Source: a bacterium (GTDB lineage: Bacteria; Spirochaetota; UBA4802; UBA5550). From it: 29,036 bases of DNA. Position numbers and translations under genes: made by a program. Shown in pieces: positions 14,504-22,717 of the stretch. Numbering within the stretch: position 1 is the first letter of the stretch; every line of letters starts with the position of its first letter. The stretch covers positions 1 to 29,036 of the forward strand of contig JAAENB010000521.1 in the NCBI GenBank assembly GCA_024224995.1, written 5' to 3'. The notes beneath the pieces were generated by a model, which saw only the letters and a list, made by a program, of their open reading frames with translations, was not told where the DNA came from and did no database searches.

Positions 14504-14533
14504 TGTAGGGGAGAGGCATGCCTCTCCCCTACA
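14504..14533. repeat. Short palindrome at the pivot
   Basis: Arms 14504-14518 and 14519-14533 (TGTAGGGGAGAGGCA and its complement) meet without a loop, 33 bp after the stop codon of the intact alcohol dehydrogenase. The GC-rich arm with GTAGGGG resembles intergenic palindromes found in many environmental bacteria. Because the whole window is symmetric, the native length of this palindrome cannot be measured here. It is the likely point where an assembler or polymerase turned back. Confidence 0.55.
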
Positions 14534-14565
14534 TACAACAACGTCGCTTTCAAAACCGGTTCCGC

Positions 14566-15840
14566 CTACTTAACCTTAATCTTACTGGTGCTCTTTCCCT
14601 TCTTAATCTTCTTCCGGTCAAGAGGAGTGCCTTCCCAGGCGTGTTCCAGAACCATAAGGTAATCATCATAGTTCAGATCTTCCGGATTGTAGAAGAGGGA
14701 CGCGTCTCCAAGACAGGTCCGGGCAATATCCGGGAGTTTATCTTTTGGAATCATGGGCTTGCCGTCCCGGTCCTTAACTTCGCCTAAAAAACGGGCATGA
14801 GCGCCTTTGGTAGCGTCAAAGAGTTCCTGGTTCAAGTTCCGAATGAATTCAATGGTCTTTAAAGGACGATCTTTCTTTGGTGTGGCAGCGTACACATCAG
14901 GTCCGGCCAACGCGAATAGGAGCTCAGCAGTAAGATGACCATTTTTGTGCAGGTTATACTCCAGCCCATAGGGAAGCAGTATGCTCATGCACACCCCATG
15001 GGGAACATGGCACACAGCCCCTGCGGAATGCCCCATAGTATGAACCATGCCCACTGTAGAGTTGGAAAATGCCATCCCCGCCAGCAGGGACCCGTTTGCC
15101 AGGGCAAGACGGCCGTTAAGATCGCCGGGTTTCTTTACCACATTAATCACATTTTTTGCAATAAGCTCAATACCGTTAAGCGCGGTAATATCACTTAAAG
15201 GATTCTTCGACAGGCAGGTATATGCCTCTACAGCGTGGGTTAAGGCGTCCATTGCCGTTGTTGAAGTAAGAAAAGGCGGCAGGGTCTTGGTCATCCGGGG
15301 ATCGAGAACCGCTACATCGGGAAGAAGAAAAAGCGATGGAAAAAGCATTTTCAAATTCTTAGAGTGATCGGCAATAACAGCAACAGAAGTAACCTCGGAA
15401 CCTGTTCCTGATGTTGTGGGAATGGCAATCATTGGCTTTAGAGGCCGTTTTAACGCGCCAAACCCGGTAAACCTCATGAGATCCTTAGCGTTTTCCGAAA
15501 CAAGGATATTCACCCCTTTCGCGGTATCAAGGACCGAGCCGCCGCCTACAGCGATAATTGCATCGCATCCTTTTGACTTATATGTGGCAGCTACGGCATT
15601 AACTGTTGAAACATCAGAATCCGGAGGAACATCATCAAAGATCGCTCCTATTTTTACTTTTTTTCCTATTGCAGTAGTAACTATTTTAATAAGCCCCGCA
15701 CCAACAACCCCTTTGTCCGCAATAATCATGGGCTTTTTCGATTTCAATTGTACCAGGACTTCGGGTATTTTCTCAAGTGTCTTGTGACCGGAAATGGTCT
15801 TAACACGGCAGCAAAATTCATAATATTTTGGTAAATCCAT
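14566..15840 (-). CDS. Iron-containing alcohol dehydrogenase, right-arm copy
   Basis: Identical 424-residue product to 13197-14471, on the opposite strand, with the nucleotide motifs GGGSVLDTAKG and PTTSGTGSE and ligands D198, H202, H267 and H281. Its stop codon faces the left-arm copy's stop across the pivot, the two genes being 94 bp apart tail to tail. Confidence 0.9.
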   Translation of the reverse strand: MDLPKYYEFCCRVKTISGHKTLEKIPEVLVQLKSKKPMIIADKGVVGAGLIKIVTTAIGKKVKIGAIFDDVPPDSDVSTVNAVAATYKSKGCDAIIAVGGGSVLDTAKGVNILVSENAKDLMRFTGFGALKRPLKPMIAIPTTSGTGSEVTSVAVIADHSKNLKMLFPSLFLLPDVAVLDPRMTKTLPPFLTSTTAMDALTHAVEAYTCLSKNPLSDITALNGIELIAKNVINVVKKPGDLNGRLALANGSLLAGMAFSNSTVGMVHTMGHSAGAVCHVPHGVCMSILLPYGLEYNLHKNGHLTAELLFALAGPDVYAATPKKDRPLKTIEFIRNLNQELFDATKGAHARFLGEVKDRDGKPMIPKDKLPDIARTCLGDASLFYNPEDLNYDDYLMVLEHAWEGTPLDRKKIKKGKSTSKIKVK

Positions 15841-15878
15841 TTTATATCTCCACTCAAATAAATTTCGATGTTACAATA

Positions 15879-15896
15879 ACCGGTCTCTTAACCGGT
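15879..15896 (-). other. Small hairpin over the SCP2-like stop, right-arm copy
   Basis: Mirror of 13141-13158: two self-complementary ACCGGT units around the stop codon. Confidence 0.3.
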
Positions 15897-16433
15897 AATC
15901 AATCTCAGGTAAATCAGTATCCGGCCCAGGTGTTTTCGAACAGGCGAGACTTGAGACCAGTGAGGATACCGTTTCACAGCAAATTTGGTAATAAACTTAG
16001 GCAGAAGATACATCTCAACAATGTCGAACAATCGAAGGACTGCGCACGCATCCTGAAGATTTCCCTGAACCAAAAGCCTGTCATTACATGAGGCAATAGC
16101 TGTTTTTTCCTGGAACGTCAGTAAGAGAGTCGCGGCCTCCATACTTTTCAATCTCATTTCAAGGGTCGATTTTTTTCCTTTGGGATTCCAGCCCATATAT
16201 TTCACTTTGCCTTTTTCATTCTTACCTACAAACATATACGGCCCATTGGGAGCAATAGAGAGCTGAAGCATAAAATCATCTCGCAAATTCGCAAACTCTT
16301 TTTTCGCGTCCCGATCTACTGCGGCAGCAGCCTGGATGCCTCTGCCTACAACAAGTAACATAATTGAAGCATATATACGCTTAATTCGGCTTATTCCCGG
16401 TTTTATTTCCGGGTAATCATTCATATTTATCAT
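15888..16433 (-). CDS. SCP2-like protein, right-arm copy
   Basis: Identical 181-residue product to 12604-13149, lying between the two alcohol-dehydrogenase-family genes. The SCP2-like region spans about residues 50-150, ending in the helix LRLFDIVEMYLLP. The family call is tentative and the ligand unknown. Confidence 0.55.
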   Translation of the reverse strand: MINMNDYPEIKPGISRIKRIYASIMLLVVGRGIQAAAAVDRDAKKEFANLRDDFMLQLSIAPNGPYMFVGKNEKGKVKYMGWNPKGKKSTLEMRLKSMEAATLLLTFQEKTAIASCNDRLLVQGNLQDACAVLRLFDIVEMYLLPKFITKFAVKRYPHWSQVSPVRKHLGRILIYLRLITG

Positions 16434-16445
16434 TTTTCTCCCCTT

Positions 16446-17606
16446 TTACACCAATATTTGCCCTTCAAGGGCAGTTTCAAGCAGTGTCATACATTCTTTA
16501 AGGTTCGCGCGTCCGGAACTCTTCTCAACAACAGCAGCAGCCACTTGTTCCAATTTATAGAGCGGAACATTAATCTCTTTCAGTGAACCAGGCACGAAAT
16601 CTTTAAGATTCTGCTGCATCCCGCGTATTTTATTTACGGCTTTGTTTGCCCGATCCTGCTCAGGAGTTTCGGAATAGCCGTCAAAACCTGCCAGTGCCAG
16701 AAGCAGCTCAGGTCTGATCCTCTGTTTTTTATGCCTTTTATATTCAAGAGCATAGGGAAGCAAAATTCCCATACACTTTCCCAGGGAGACACCGGTAATC
16801 CTGGAAAGTTCTTCCGACAGGAGATGAACAATTCCGGCGGGAGAATTCGAAAAAACAATACTGGCCATTGTCGCGGCATTCGCCAGAGCTATTGATCCCT
16901 CTTTATGACTCGGCTTTTTTACTACCCGGTACAGGTTTTCGTTAATAAACTGTATCGCTCCATAGGCGTAACTATCATTTACCGGGCTGCTGAACTCATC
17001 GGTATTGGCTTCAATACAATGAGTAAGAGCGATCATTGCCCCTTCCACAGCAGTCTCGGCGTTGCCCGGTCTTGTAAGCCGGGAATCAATTACAACAAGA
17101 TCGGGAAAAAGAAAATCGGAAGAAAAAAGATGATTGTCGATAATCGCTTTATTCGAAGTTTCCAGCCCTGTAGAATATTTTGTAGGCAGGGCAACCAGGG
17201 GTTTCAGCGGAGTATTGATGGCGCCCTCTTCGCTGAATTTCAAAACATCATCTTTTAATGAAACAGCAATATTTACTCCTTTGGCAATGTTCATAACAGC
17301 CCCGCCCGAGAGGGCGATAATCGAATCACAGCCCCGGTACGCATACAACTCTGCCAGGTCATTGACCAGGCCAACAGACGCGTCTCTGCCCACTTTATCG
17401 AATATGGCGCCAATAACAATATCGGAGTCATAGAAGGCTTTAACCAGTTTTTCCGGGAGTCCTTCCCGGGCCGAATTAACACAGGTAATAACCAGGGGTT
17501 TTTTCGCGTTAAGATCGTTTAATTCAAATGGAAGATGTTCCATGGCTTTTTTGCCGGAATTTATTTTGGACCGGCTAAAAAATTCATAATAGTCAGGTAA
17601 TTGCAT
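16446..17606 (-). CDS. Degenerate iron-alcohol-dehydrogenase paralogue, right-arm copy
   Basis: Identical 386-residue product to 11431-12591. The same substitutions are present (I192, E265 and L275 at metal or catalytic positions, SGGAVMN in place of GGGSVLD), so the changes are not random errors confined to one arm. The two arms may nevertheless be one molecule read twice, so this is not independent confirmation. Confidence 0.85.
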   Translation of the reverse strand: MQLPDYYEFFSRSKINSGKKAMEHLPFELNDLNAKKPLVITCVNSAREGLPEKLVKAFYDSDIVIGAIFDKVGRDASVGLVNDLAELYAYRGCDSIIALSGGAVMNIAKGVNIAVSLKDDVLKFSEEGAINTPLKPLVALPTKYSTGLETSNKAIIDNHLFSSDFLFPDLVVIDSRLTRPGNAETAVEGAMIALTHCIEANTDEFSSPVNDSYAYGAIQFINENLYRVVKKPSHKEGSIALANAATMASIVFSNSPAGIVHLLSEELSRITGVSLGKCMGILLPYALEYKRHKKQRIRPELLLALAGFDGYSETPEQDRANKAVNKIRGMQQNLKDFVPGSLKEINVPLYKLEQVAAAVVEKSSGRANLKECMTLLETALEGQILV

Positions 17607-17647
17607 TGTCTGTCCTCACATATATATTTTTTTAGATAAAAACATTT

Positions 17648-17669
17648 GAGTCCCGATTTCTCGGGACTC
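17648..17669 (-). terminator. Stem-loop after AOR, right-arm copy
   Basis: Mirror of 11368-11389: 9-bp perfect stem with a GAAA loop and a following U-run on the - strand transcript. Confidence 0.65.
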
Positions 17670-17676
17670 CGGAAAT

Positions 17677-19539
17677 TTATTTTTTTTCAATACCAAGCTT
17701 TTTCAAAACTTTGTCTTTTGGAATACCATTGGCATCCCAGCCTCTTAATTTATAATAATTCTTAAGCATTTTTTCAAGTGGTACAGGCCGTCCTTTAGGA
17801 TCGCACTTTCTTCCTTCGTTCAGGAGTCTTCCGGGCAGCGTATCATCTTTTTTGGATATGCCTTCCCTGGTATTCATATATCGCTCCAGGGCATTTATCC
17901 GTTTTCCAGCCTTTAAAAACTTCGAAGTATTCAATTTTAAGCCCGTAGTAGTAGACCAGAGCTCGGGCCAGAGGCTGATGTCCATAAATTTTACTGCTAT
18001 TGCAGTTAAGTTTGTGGTTAGAAAGTTAAGGGAGATTTGCGGAGAGAACTTAATAAGAGGCGGCTCAAGTTCAAAAGCAAACGCGGTAAACTGGCAAATG
18101 TGCAGGGAGTTAACAGCGGAAGATATATCTTCGGCAAATCCTACATATACATGCTTTCCTCTCTGGGCATAAGGCCGCAGGAAGCCAAAATAGGCTTCAA
18201 GAGCAAAAATCGTTGATGCCAGGTGACAGGCTCCCCGGTTGGCAACAGCAAACGACAGGCCCTGGCCAATAGCTCCTCGTGGATCGTACGCTGCCATTTC
18301 CATTCCCTTTACCTGTATGGCAAAATCTTCACCGCCGTATTTCTTTGAAAGCCACCTGGTACCCATGGCCAGTTCTTTCCCGGTCCCTTTCATGTTGCCA
18401 ATATCCTTAAGGGTCTGGGAAATACCATCAGGAGAACCAAACTTCAGCTTTGACTTAAAAAGCCCCTTTTCCGCGGCTTCCATAACCCAGGCAATGGTTG
18501 CGGCAGTTGAAATGGTATCCATACCCATTTCGGTACAAATTTCGTTCCAGTCGGAAATAACCACAGGATCGAATATTTCCAGGTTGGAGCCAAAGAGTCC
18601 AACAGTTTCATACTCAGGTACTGCCCGTTCTTTTCCGCCAAAATTTCCTTTATGGCCGCAGAGGATTGTACAGGGCTTACAGGTATGGAACCTGGTATCG
18701 TGCTTTTCTTTTATTGTTTCACCGGAGATTTTATGCGCTTCTCCGTGAGATCCGCCGGTAAAATTCCTTACAGGCAGGATTCCGGCAGCATTATTAAGAT
18801 TAACATTGGCATTTGTGCCGAAAGTACGGTATGTTCCGGCAGTAACATTGTTATTATTGATATATTTTATTGCTTTTTTTCTGTATTTGTCGAATTTTTC
18901 TTTGTGTATTGGGACAATTTTGAACTCTTTTCCTTTGGCAACTATACCTTTGAGGTTTTTTGAGCCCATAACCGCGCCCATTCCGCCTCTTCCAAGGAAA
19001 CGATGCCCGGAGCAGATGTTAGCATATCTAACAAGGTTCTCTCCGGCAGGCCCGATTATAACGGAACCGCTTCCTTCATTGCTAATCGATTCCTGTGCTT
19101 TTTGCGTATCTTTTCCCCAGATTTTCTTCGCGTCTTTAAATTCCACTCCTTTGGAGTCAATAACAAGATAGGTCGGTTTTTTAGCTTTTCCTTTTACAAT
19201 AACACCATCCCAGCCCGATGTCTTTAGAGCCATTCCAAAGGGTCCGCCGCATGAAGCAGAGACCATAATACCGGTTAAGGGCGATTTTGTAACCGCGTCG
19301 AAGCGGCCGGTACAGGGAGCCCCGGTTCCCATGAGCGCGCCCATCATAAAGGCTATCATATTGTCTTCACCCAGAGGATCAATCCCTGCGTCCATTCTAT
19401 CATATATGAGCTTTAATCCCAGCCCTTTGCCGCCCAGGTACATTTCCCGGTCATTGTTGGTAATTTCGATTTCGCTGAATTTTTTGTTGGTAAGATCGAT
19501 CTCCAGCACTTTGTTACTGGTTCCGATAATTTCTTGCAT
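17677..19539 (-). CDS. Aldehyde ferredoxin oxidoreductase, right-arm copy
   Basis: Identical 620-residue product to 9498-11360, with Fe4S4 cysteines C287, C290, C294 and C482 and the pterin-site block GRGGMGAVMGSKNLKGIV. It heads the same gene order on the - strand: ThiS/MoaD-like, AOR, dehydrogenase paralogue, SCP2-like, dehydrogenase. Confidence 0.93.
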   Translation of the reverse strand: MQEIIGTSNKVLEIDLTNKKFSEIEITNNDREMYLGGKGLGLKLIYDRMDAGIDPLGEDNMIAFMMGALMGTGAPCTGRFDAVTKSPLTGIMVSASCGGPFGMALKTSGWDGVIVKGKAKKPTYLVIDSKGVEFKDAKKIWGKDTQKAQESISNEGSGSVIIGPAGENLVRYANICSGHRFLGRGGMGAVMGSKNLKGIVAKGKEFKIVPIHKEKFDKYRKKAIKYINNNNVTAGTYRTFGTNANVNLNNAAGILPVRNFTGGSHGEAHKISGETIKEKHDTRFHTCKPCTILCGHKGNFGGKERAVPEYETVGLFGSNLEIFDPVVISDWNEICTEMGMDTISTAATIAWVMEAAEKGLFKSKLKFGSPDGISQTLKDIGNMKGTGKELAMGTRWLSKKYGGEDFAIQVKGMEMAAYDPRGAIGQGLSFAVANRGACHLASTIFALEAYFGFLRPYAQRGKHVYVGFAEDISSAVNSLHICQFTAFAFELEPPLIKFSPQISLNFLTTNLTAIAVKFMDISLWPELWSTTTGLKLNTSKFLKAGKRINALERYMNTREGISKKDDTLPGRLLNEGRKCDPKGRPVPLEKMLKNYYKLRGWDANGIPKDKVLKKLGIEKK

Positions 19540-19617
19540 GGCACATCTCCTTTATTTATTAATCATTCTGTATTTGTAACTACTTAGATGAAAATATATA
19601 CAATATAGCTGTTTCAC

Positions 19618-19878
19618 TTAACCACCTCCCGATGGTCTCAGACATGAGACTTCATCCCCATCCTTAAGCCTGGTCCACCGGTTTAAGCGCTCCCCGGCAC
19701 GAAAAAAGGCATAGTCCGATAACTTTCGAAGCCCGAGCTTTTTAAAAACCCCTCCAAGCCGTGCTCCTTCAGAAACAGTACGGGATAAACCGTCGGAAGC
19801 ATCATACTCATCTATCCCCAGCTCTTTCTCTATACCGGAAAAAAGCTTTATTGTTATATTTATGGTATTCCCCATCAC
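19618..19878 (-). CDS. ThiS/MoaD-like sulfur carrier protein, right-arm copy
   Basis: Identical 86-residue product to 9159-9419, ending in SGGG. The start may be GTG at 19876-19878 or the ATG one codon later. Confidence 0.85.
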   Translation of the reverse strand: MMGNTINITIKLFSGIEKELGIDEYDASDGLSRTVSEGARLGGVFKKLGLRKLSDYAFFRAGERLNRWTRLKDGDEVSCLRPSGGG

Positions 19879-19906
19879 AAACCCAAACCTTTGCTTACTC
19901 TTCTTT

Positions 19907-19933
19907 ATTATATAAAATGATATAAAGGTCTAA
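19907..19933 (-). promoter_or_regulatory. Possible promoter of the AOR cluster, right-arm copy
   Basis: Mirror of 9104-9130: perfect TATAAT at 19907-19912 (- strand) with a weak -35 at 15-bp spacing. Between here and the repeats at 20126 lies only AT-rich DNA with no gene seen. Confidence 0.4.
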
Positions 19934-20063
19934 TATTTCAAGAATAAAATATTTTACCATTTAAATAATATGATAATAAATAAATCAACAATTATCGGCC
20001 TGAATTATAATCTCAAACAAGTTTTTGGGTAGGAAGTTATAAATCCGAACATGTAAAAAAAAG

Positions 20064-20126
20064 AAGGTTCGAGGTTCAAGGTTCAAGGTTCGAAGGTTCG
20101 AAGTTCGAAGTTCGAAGTTCGAGGTT
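20064..20126. repeat. Array of nine 7-bp repeats, right-arm copy
   Basis: Mirror of 8911-8973. On the + strand the units read CRARGTT, the complement of AACYTYG. Confidence 0.85.
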
Positions 20127-20131
20127 TTTTG

Positions 20132-20196
20132 CTTCCAACAAGGGGTTTTAACCCCTTGTTGGAAGAATTCTCTTTCTCATAGCGTGGTTTTCCACG
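20132..20196. repeat. Paired palindromes after the barrel gene, right-arm copy
   Basis: Mirror of 8841-8905: a 14-bp perfect stem (20132-20145 with 20152-20165) and the CGTGG/CCACG hairpin (20183-20196). Confidence 0.65.
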
Positions 20197-20199
20197 TTA

Positions 20200-20751
20200 T
20201 TAGAGTTTAACGCGTAAACCAAGGTGGAACGCGTGCCCTGTAGTGCTGCTTCCGGTATCAAAATTGAAATCATACTGTCCAAAAGCCTGGATGAGCGGTA
20301 TAAATAGCGAGACCGCAACTCCCACCCCCACGGCATAGCTTTTAAAGTACTGGGTCTCAGCGGCTAAAGTTCCTACTTGTAATTTTTCATAGGCGGCAGC
20401 CTTTCCGTGTACATAAGGATGAACAATTATAGGTAATTCCGACTGAACATACATATCAATCCCCGCGGCTGTTCTGTCCAGATCTATTGATCCGGCAGCA
20501 CCCAGGTCATAAGAAAGATACGACATTTCGAAATATCCTCCCAGGCCAAAGCTCAATACCAGCGGAATGATAGATGTATTCCAGTGAGCAATAGCTCCCC
20601 ATTCAAAACCGGCTGCTGTTTCCGTAGTGTTTTCAATGCCCTTTCCAAAAGAATAACCGCCATAAACACCAGCGTCAAAAAAAGCATAACTCGATGCCGG
20701 GATAAATGCCAGCATTGCAAGAACAACTACTACTATTTTAAACTTTTTCAT
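20200..20751 (-). CDS. Small outer-membrane beta-barrel protein, right-arm copy
   Basis: Identical 183-residue product to 8286-8837, with the signal peptide ending SYA at residue 23 and a Gly/Tyr-rich barrel pattern. It has the same strong promoter at 20792-20820. Confidence 0.8.
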   Translation of the reverse strand: MKKFKIVVVVLAMLAFIPASSYAFFDAGVYGGYSFGKGIENTTETAAGFEWGAIAHWNTSIIPLVLSFGLGGYFEMSYLSYDLGAAGSIDLDRTAAGIDMYVQSELPIIVHPYVHGKAAAYEKLQVGTLAAETQYFKSYAVGVGVAVSLFIPLIQAFGQYDFNFDTGSSTTGHAFHLGLRVKL

Positions 20752-20791
20752 GTAATAATCCTCCGATTAAATGTTCAATTTTATAGAGATA

Positions 20792-20820
20792 TTTATATAT
20801 AAAACAACAGAATAAGTCAA
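20792..20820 (-). promoter_or_regulatory. Barrel gene promoter, right-arm copy
   Basis: Mirror of 8217-8245: TTGACT, 17-bp spacer, TATAAA on the - strand. Confidence 0.75.
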
Positions 20821-20839
20821 GGAATTATTCTATTGTTTT
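20801..20839. terminator. 15-bp inverted repeat overlapping the promoter, right-arm copy
   Basis: Mirror of 8198-8236: arms 20801-20815 and 20825-20839, ending the recombinase-domain gene pair and covering the -35 region of the barrel gene. Confidence 0.6.
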
Positions 20840-20867
20840 ACCCTGCAATAGAGCCAGAGTCGTTGCC

Positions 20868-21284
20868 CTAAAGGGCCTGCCCCTGCTCCAGAGCCTCTTT
20901 CCAGATCTCCTTAAATGGATTCCGGTGTACCCAGCCCTGGCTCAGGGCATAGTTCATAAAAGAGTTCAAAATGCCGCTTTTCATGCCGGGGCTCCATTTT
21001 TCGTCCAGCCCCGGCCGGTAGCTCTTTTTTACATACTTCTTGCTCTTTTTTTGTATCTCTTCTTCAAGAAACTCAAGATAATCTCTTCCGTCCTGTTCCG
21101 TAACCTCAACCAGATCCCACTCACTACCCCCACGCTGATGATCAATGAAGTCGATAAAATCGTTTACTACCTTCCTTCCATACAGTTCTATAACAAAACA
21201 ACTAACAACCTGCTCTTTTTTAAGATAGAGGTCTATTTTTTCCTGGAGATCCCAGCGATCGAAATACTGCTTTACCGTTGTCAT
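20868..21284 (-). CDS. Orphan recombinase core-binding-domain-like protein, second copy, right arm
   Basis: Identical 138-residue product to 7753-8169. It carries the FMNYALSQGWVHRNPF helix typical of the end of a recombinase N-domain, and no catalytic domain follows. Confidence 0.7.
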   Translation of the reverse strand: MTTVKQYFDRWDLQEKIDLYLKKEQVVSCFVIELYGRKVVNDFIDFIDHQRGGSEWDLVEVTEQDGRDYLEFLEEEIQKKSKKYVKKSYRPGLDEKWSPGMKSGILNSFMNYALSQGWVHRNPFKEIWKEALEQGQAL

Positions 21285-21325
21285 ATATATTCCCTCCCTT
21301 TTTTACACAAATATTGGCTCTGCTC

Positions 21326-21751
21326 TCATTGATACAGTTGCTCGCTTGCGGGACTTTGAATATCCGGTTTCTTTTTTGGTTTTCTTATTGCAGCCTTTCC
21401 GTTTTCTTTCTCCTTATGCTTAACAAGAACCCGTAAAATGTTCGACCATTCCTCAGGCCGCAGCCAGCCCATCTCAAAAGCAAACTTAAGAAAAAAGACC
21501 AATACCTCGATCTTAAAATCCAGGTTATTTTCCTCATTAGTATGAAGAAAATAAAAATAATGCATGATATCTTCTTCAGTGAGTTGATCAATACTATACT
21601 CTTCCGGCTTAACACCATCCAGAAAACGGGCAAAGTCGTCCATTATTCCCCTTTTATGCACCTCAATAACATGATACGCAGCCATCTTCTCCTTTTCCAG
21701 AAACAACTCCACTGTTTCCCTGAAACTCCTCGTAATTATTTCTTCACTCAT
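21326..21751 (-). CDS. Orphan recombinase core-binding-domain-like protein, first copy, right arm
   Basis: Identical 141-residue product to 7286-7711, with a basic C-terminal tail. It lies upstream of its paralogue and downstream of the structured leader on the - strand. Confidence 0.65.
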   Translation of the reverse strand: MSEEIITRSFRETVELFLEKEKMAAYHVIEVHKRGIMDDFARFLDGVKPEEYSIDQLTEEDIMHYFYFLHTNEENNLDFKIEVLVFFLKFAFEMGWLRPEEWSNILRVLVKHKEKENGKAAIRKPKKKPDIQSPASEQLYQ

Positions 21752-21783
21752 AAAAGCCTCCTGATTTTAACTCCGTGGATTGA

Positions 21784-21995
21784 CCCGGACGCACCTGTCC
21801 GGGCCTCTGCTAGTAGCAGAAAAATCGATTACGGGTCTTTTAAAATGTTGTTGACAATTCCAACAGGAGAGCCATTAATCAGGGTGCTAACGCTGACCGA
21901 TGGCTCTCCTCAGGGATTGTTTCGGTTAAGTCTCATTCCGGTTCTCCTGTTACAGCAGGTTTTTCCGGGGTGAGACTTTCTACACATTTTGTGTA
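21784..21995 (-). ncRNA. Structured leader or RNA, right-arm copy
   Basis: Mirror of 7042-7253, transcribed from the - strand. The main stems are 21981-21995, 21928-21978, 21865-21910 and 21784-21803. Confidence 0.45.
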
Positions 21996-22016
21996 CCTTT
22001 TGCAGCAACGGCTTAA

Positions 22017-22045
22017 TTGATGTGTCCCAAGAGGCACACTGTCAA
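22017..22045 (-). promoter_or_regulatory. Promoter-like site with dyad, right-arm copy
   Basis: Mirror of 6992-7020: TTGACA at 22040-22045 on the - strand and the GTGTGCC/GGGACAC dyad. Confidence 0.4.
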
Positions 22046-22087
22046 GCTTTTTTTATAAATATGACTGGCATTTTTGGATTTTTACTT

Positions 22088-22109
22088 AAAACGTGTATGG
22101 TAACGTTTT
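22088..22109. promoter_or_regulatory. Operator-like inverted repeat upstream of xre, right-arm copy
   Basis: Mirror of 6928-6949: AAAACGT and ACGTTTT arms with an 8-bp spacer. Confidence 0.45.
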
Positions 22110-22182
22110 TTTAGTGATTTATACACCTATAAGCAGACTCCGAACCTGCTAAAAGTTCATAAATTTAAGGAGATAAAAGGCT

Positions 22183-22593
22183 ATGTCCTTTGGTGAGAAA
22201 ATTAAAGCTCTAAGAAAGGAAAAAGGCTGGTCTCAAGATGAATTAGGCAATATGATTAGCGTTGACGGAAGGCAAATCAGCCGGTATGAGAATGACCGGA
22301 TGCTTCCTTCGGCAGATGTTATCATTAAACTGGCTACCACGCTTAACGCGAGTATCGATTATCTTTTACTGGAGGATGTTGATAAAAAGCCGATCTATTT
22401 ATATCATAAAACTATTATCAATAAACTCCAGGAAGTTGGGAAGATGGATGTTGATGACACCAATTCCGTGCTTCACTTTCTCGATACTATAGCCGCGAAA
22501 AACAGGCTCCTTTCATTGGCCAATAATGTTAAAGAAGGCCGCTCAAAAGTGAAATGGAAGAATAAACAACCAGCACTAAAATTAACTACTTGA
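22183..22593 (+). CDS. XRE-family helix-turn-helix regulator, right-arm copy
   Basis: Identical 136-residue product to 6444-6854, with the helix-turn-helix at residues 4-60. AAGGAG precedes the ATG by 10 nt. It is followed by the 7-bp array and dapL. Confidence 0.9.
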   Translation: MSFGEKIKALRKEKGWSQDELGNMISVDGRQISRYENDRMLPSADVIIKLATTLNASIDYLLLEDVDKKPIYLYHKTIINKLQEVGKMDVDDTNSVLHFLDTIAAKNRLLSLANNVKEGRSKVKWKNKQPALKLTT

Positions 22594-22608
22594 GAAAGCT
22601 TCGCTTAA

Positions 22609-22665
22609 GAAAGTTCGAGGTTCAAGGTTCGAGGTTCAAGGTTCCCAGGAGCCGCCGATTACCTT
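22609..22665. repeat. 7-bp array and AAGGTAATCGG element, right-arm copy
   Basis: Mirror of 6372-6428: five 7-bp units at 22609-22643 and the 15-bp element at 22651-22665. Confidence 0.7.
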
Positions 22666-22717
22666 GCCTCGGGTTTTCTACTCATAATTAAAATACTATA
22701 TACAAAGGAGAAATATA

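Noticed and set aside
1..14518. Treating the two arms as evidence of gene duplication or conservation
   Set aside because: Identity is total, including non-coding DNA, so the arms may be one molecule read twice and give no independent support.
14472..14565. Hairpin telomere or resolvase site at the pivot
   Set aside because: The pivot sits between gene 3' ends in ordinary intergenic DNA with a common type of palindrome. No telomere resolvase, plasmid replication or partition gene is present, and the outer ends show no terminal structure.
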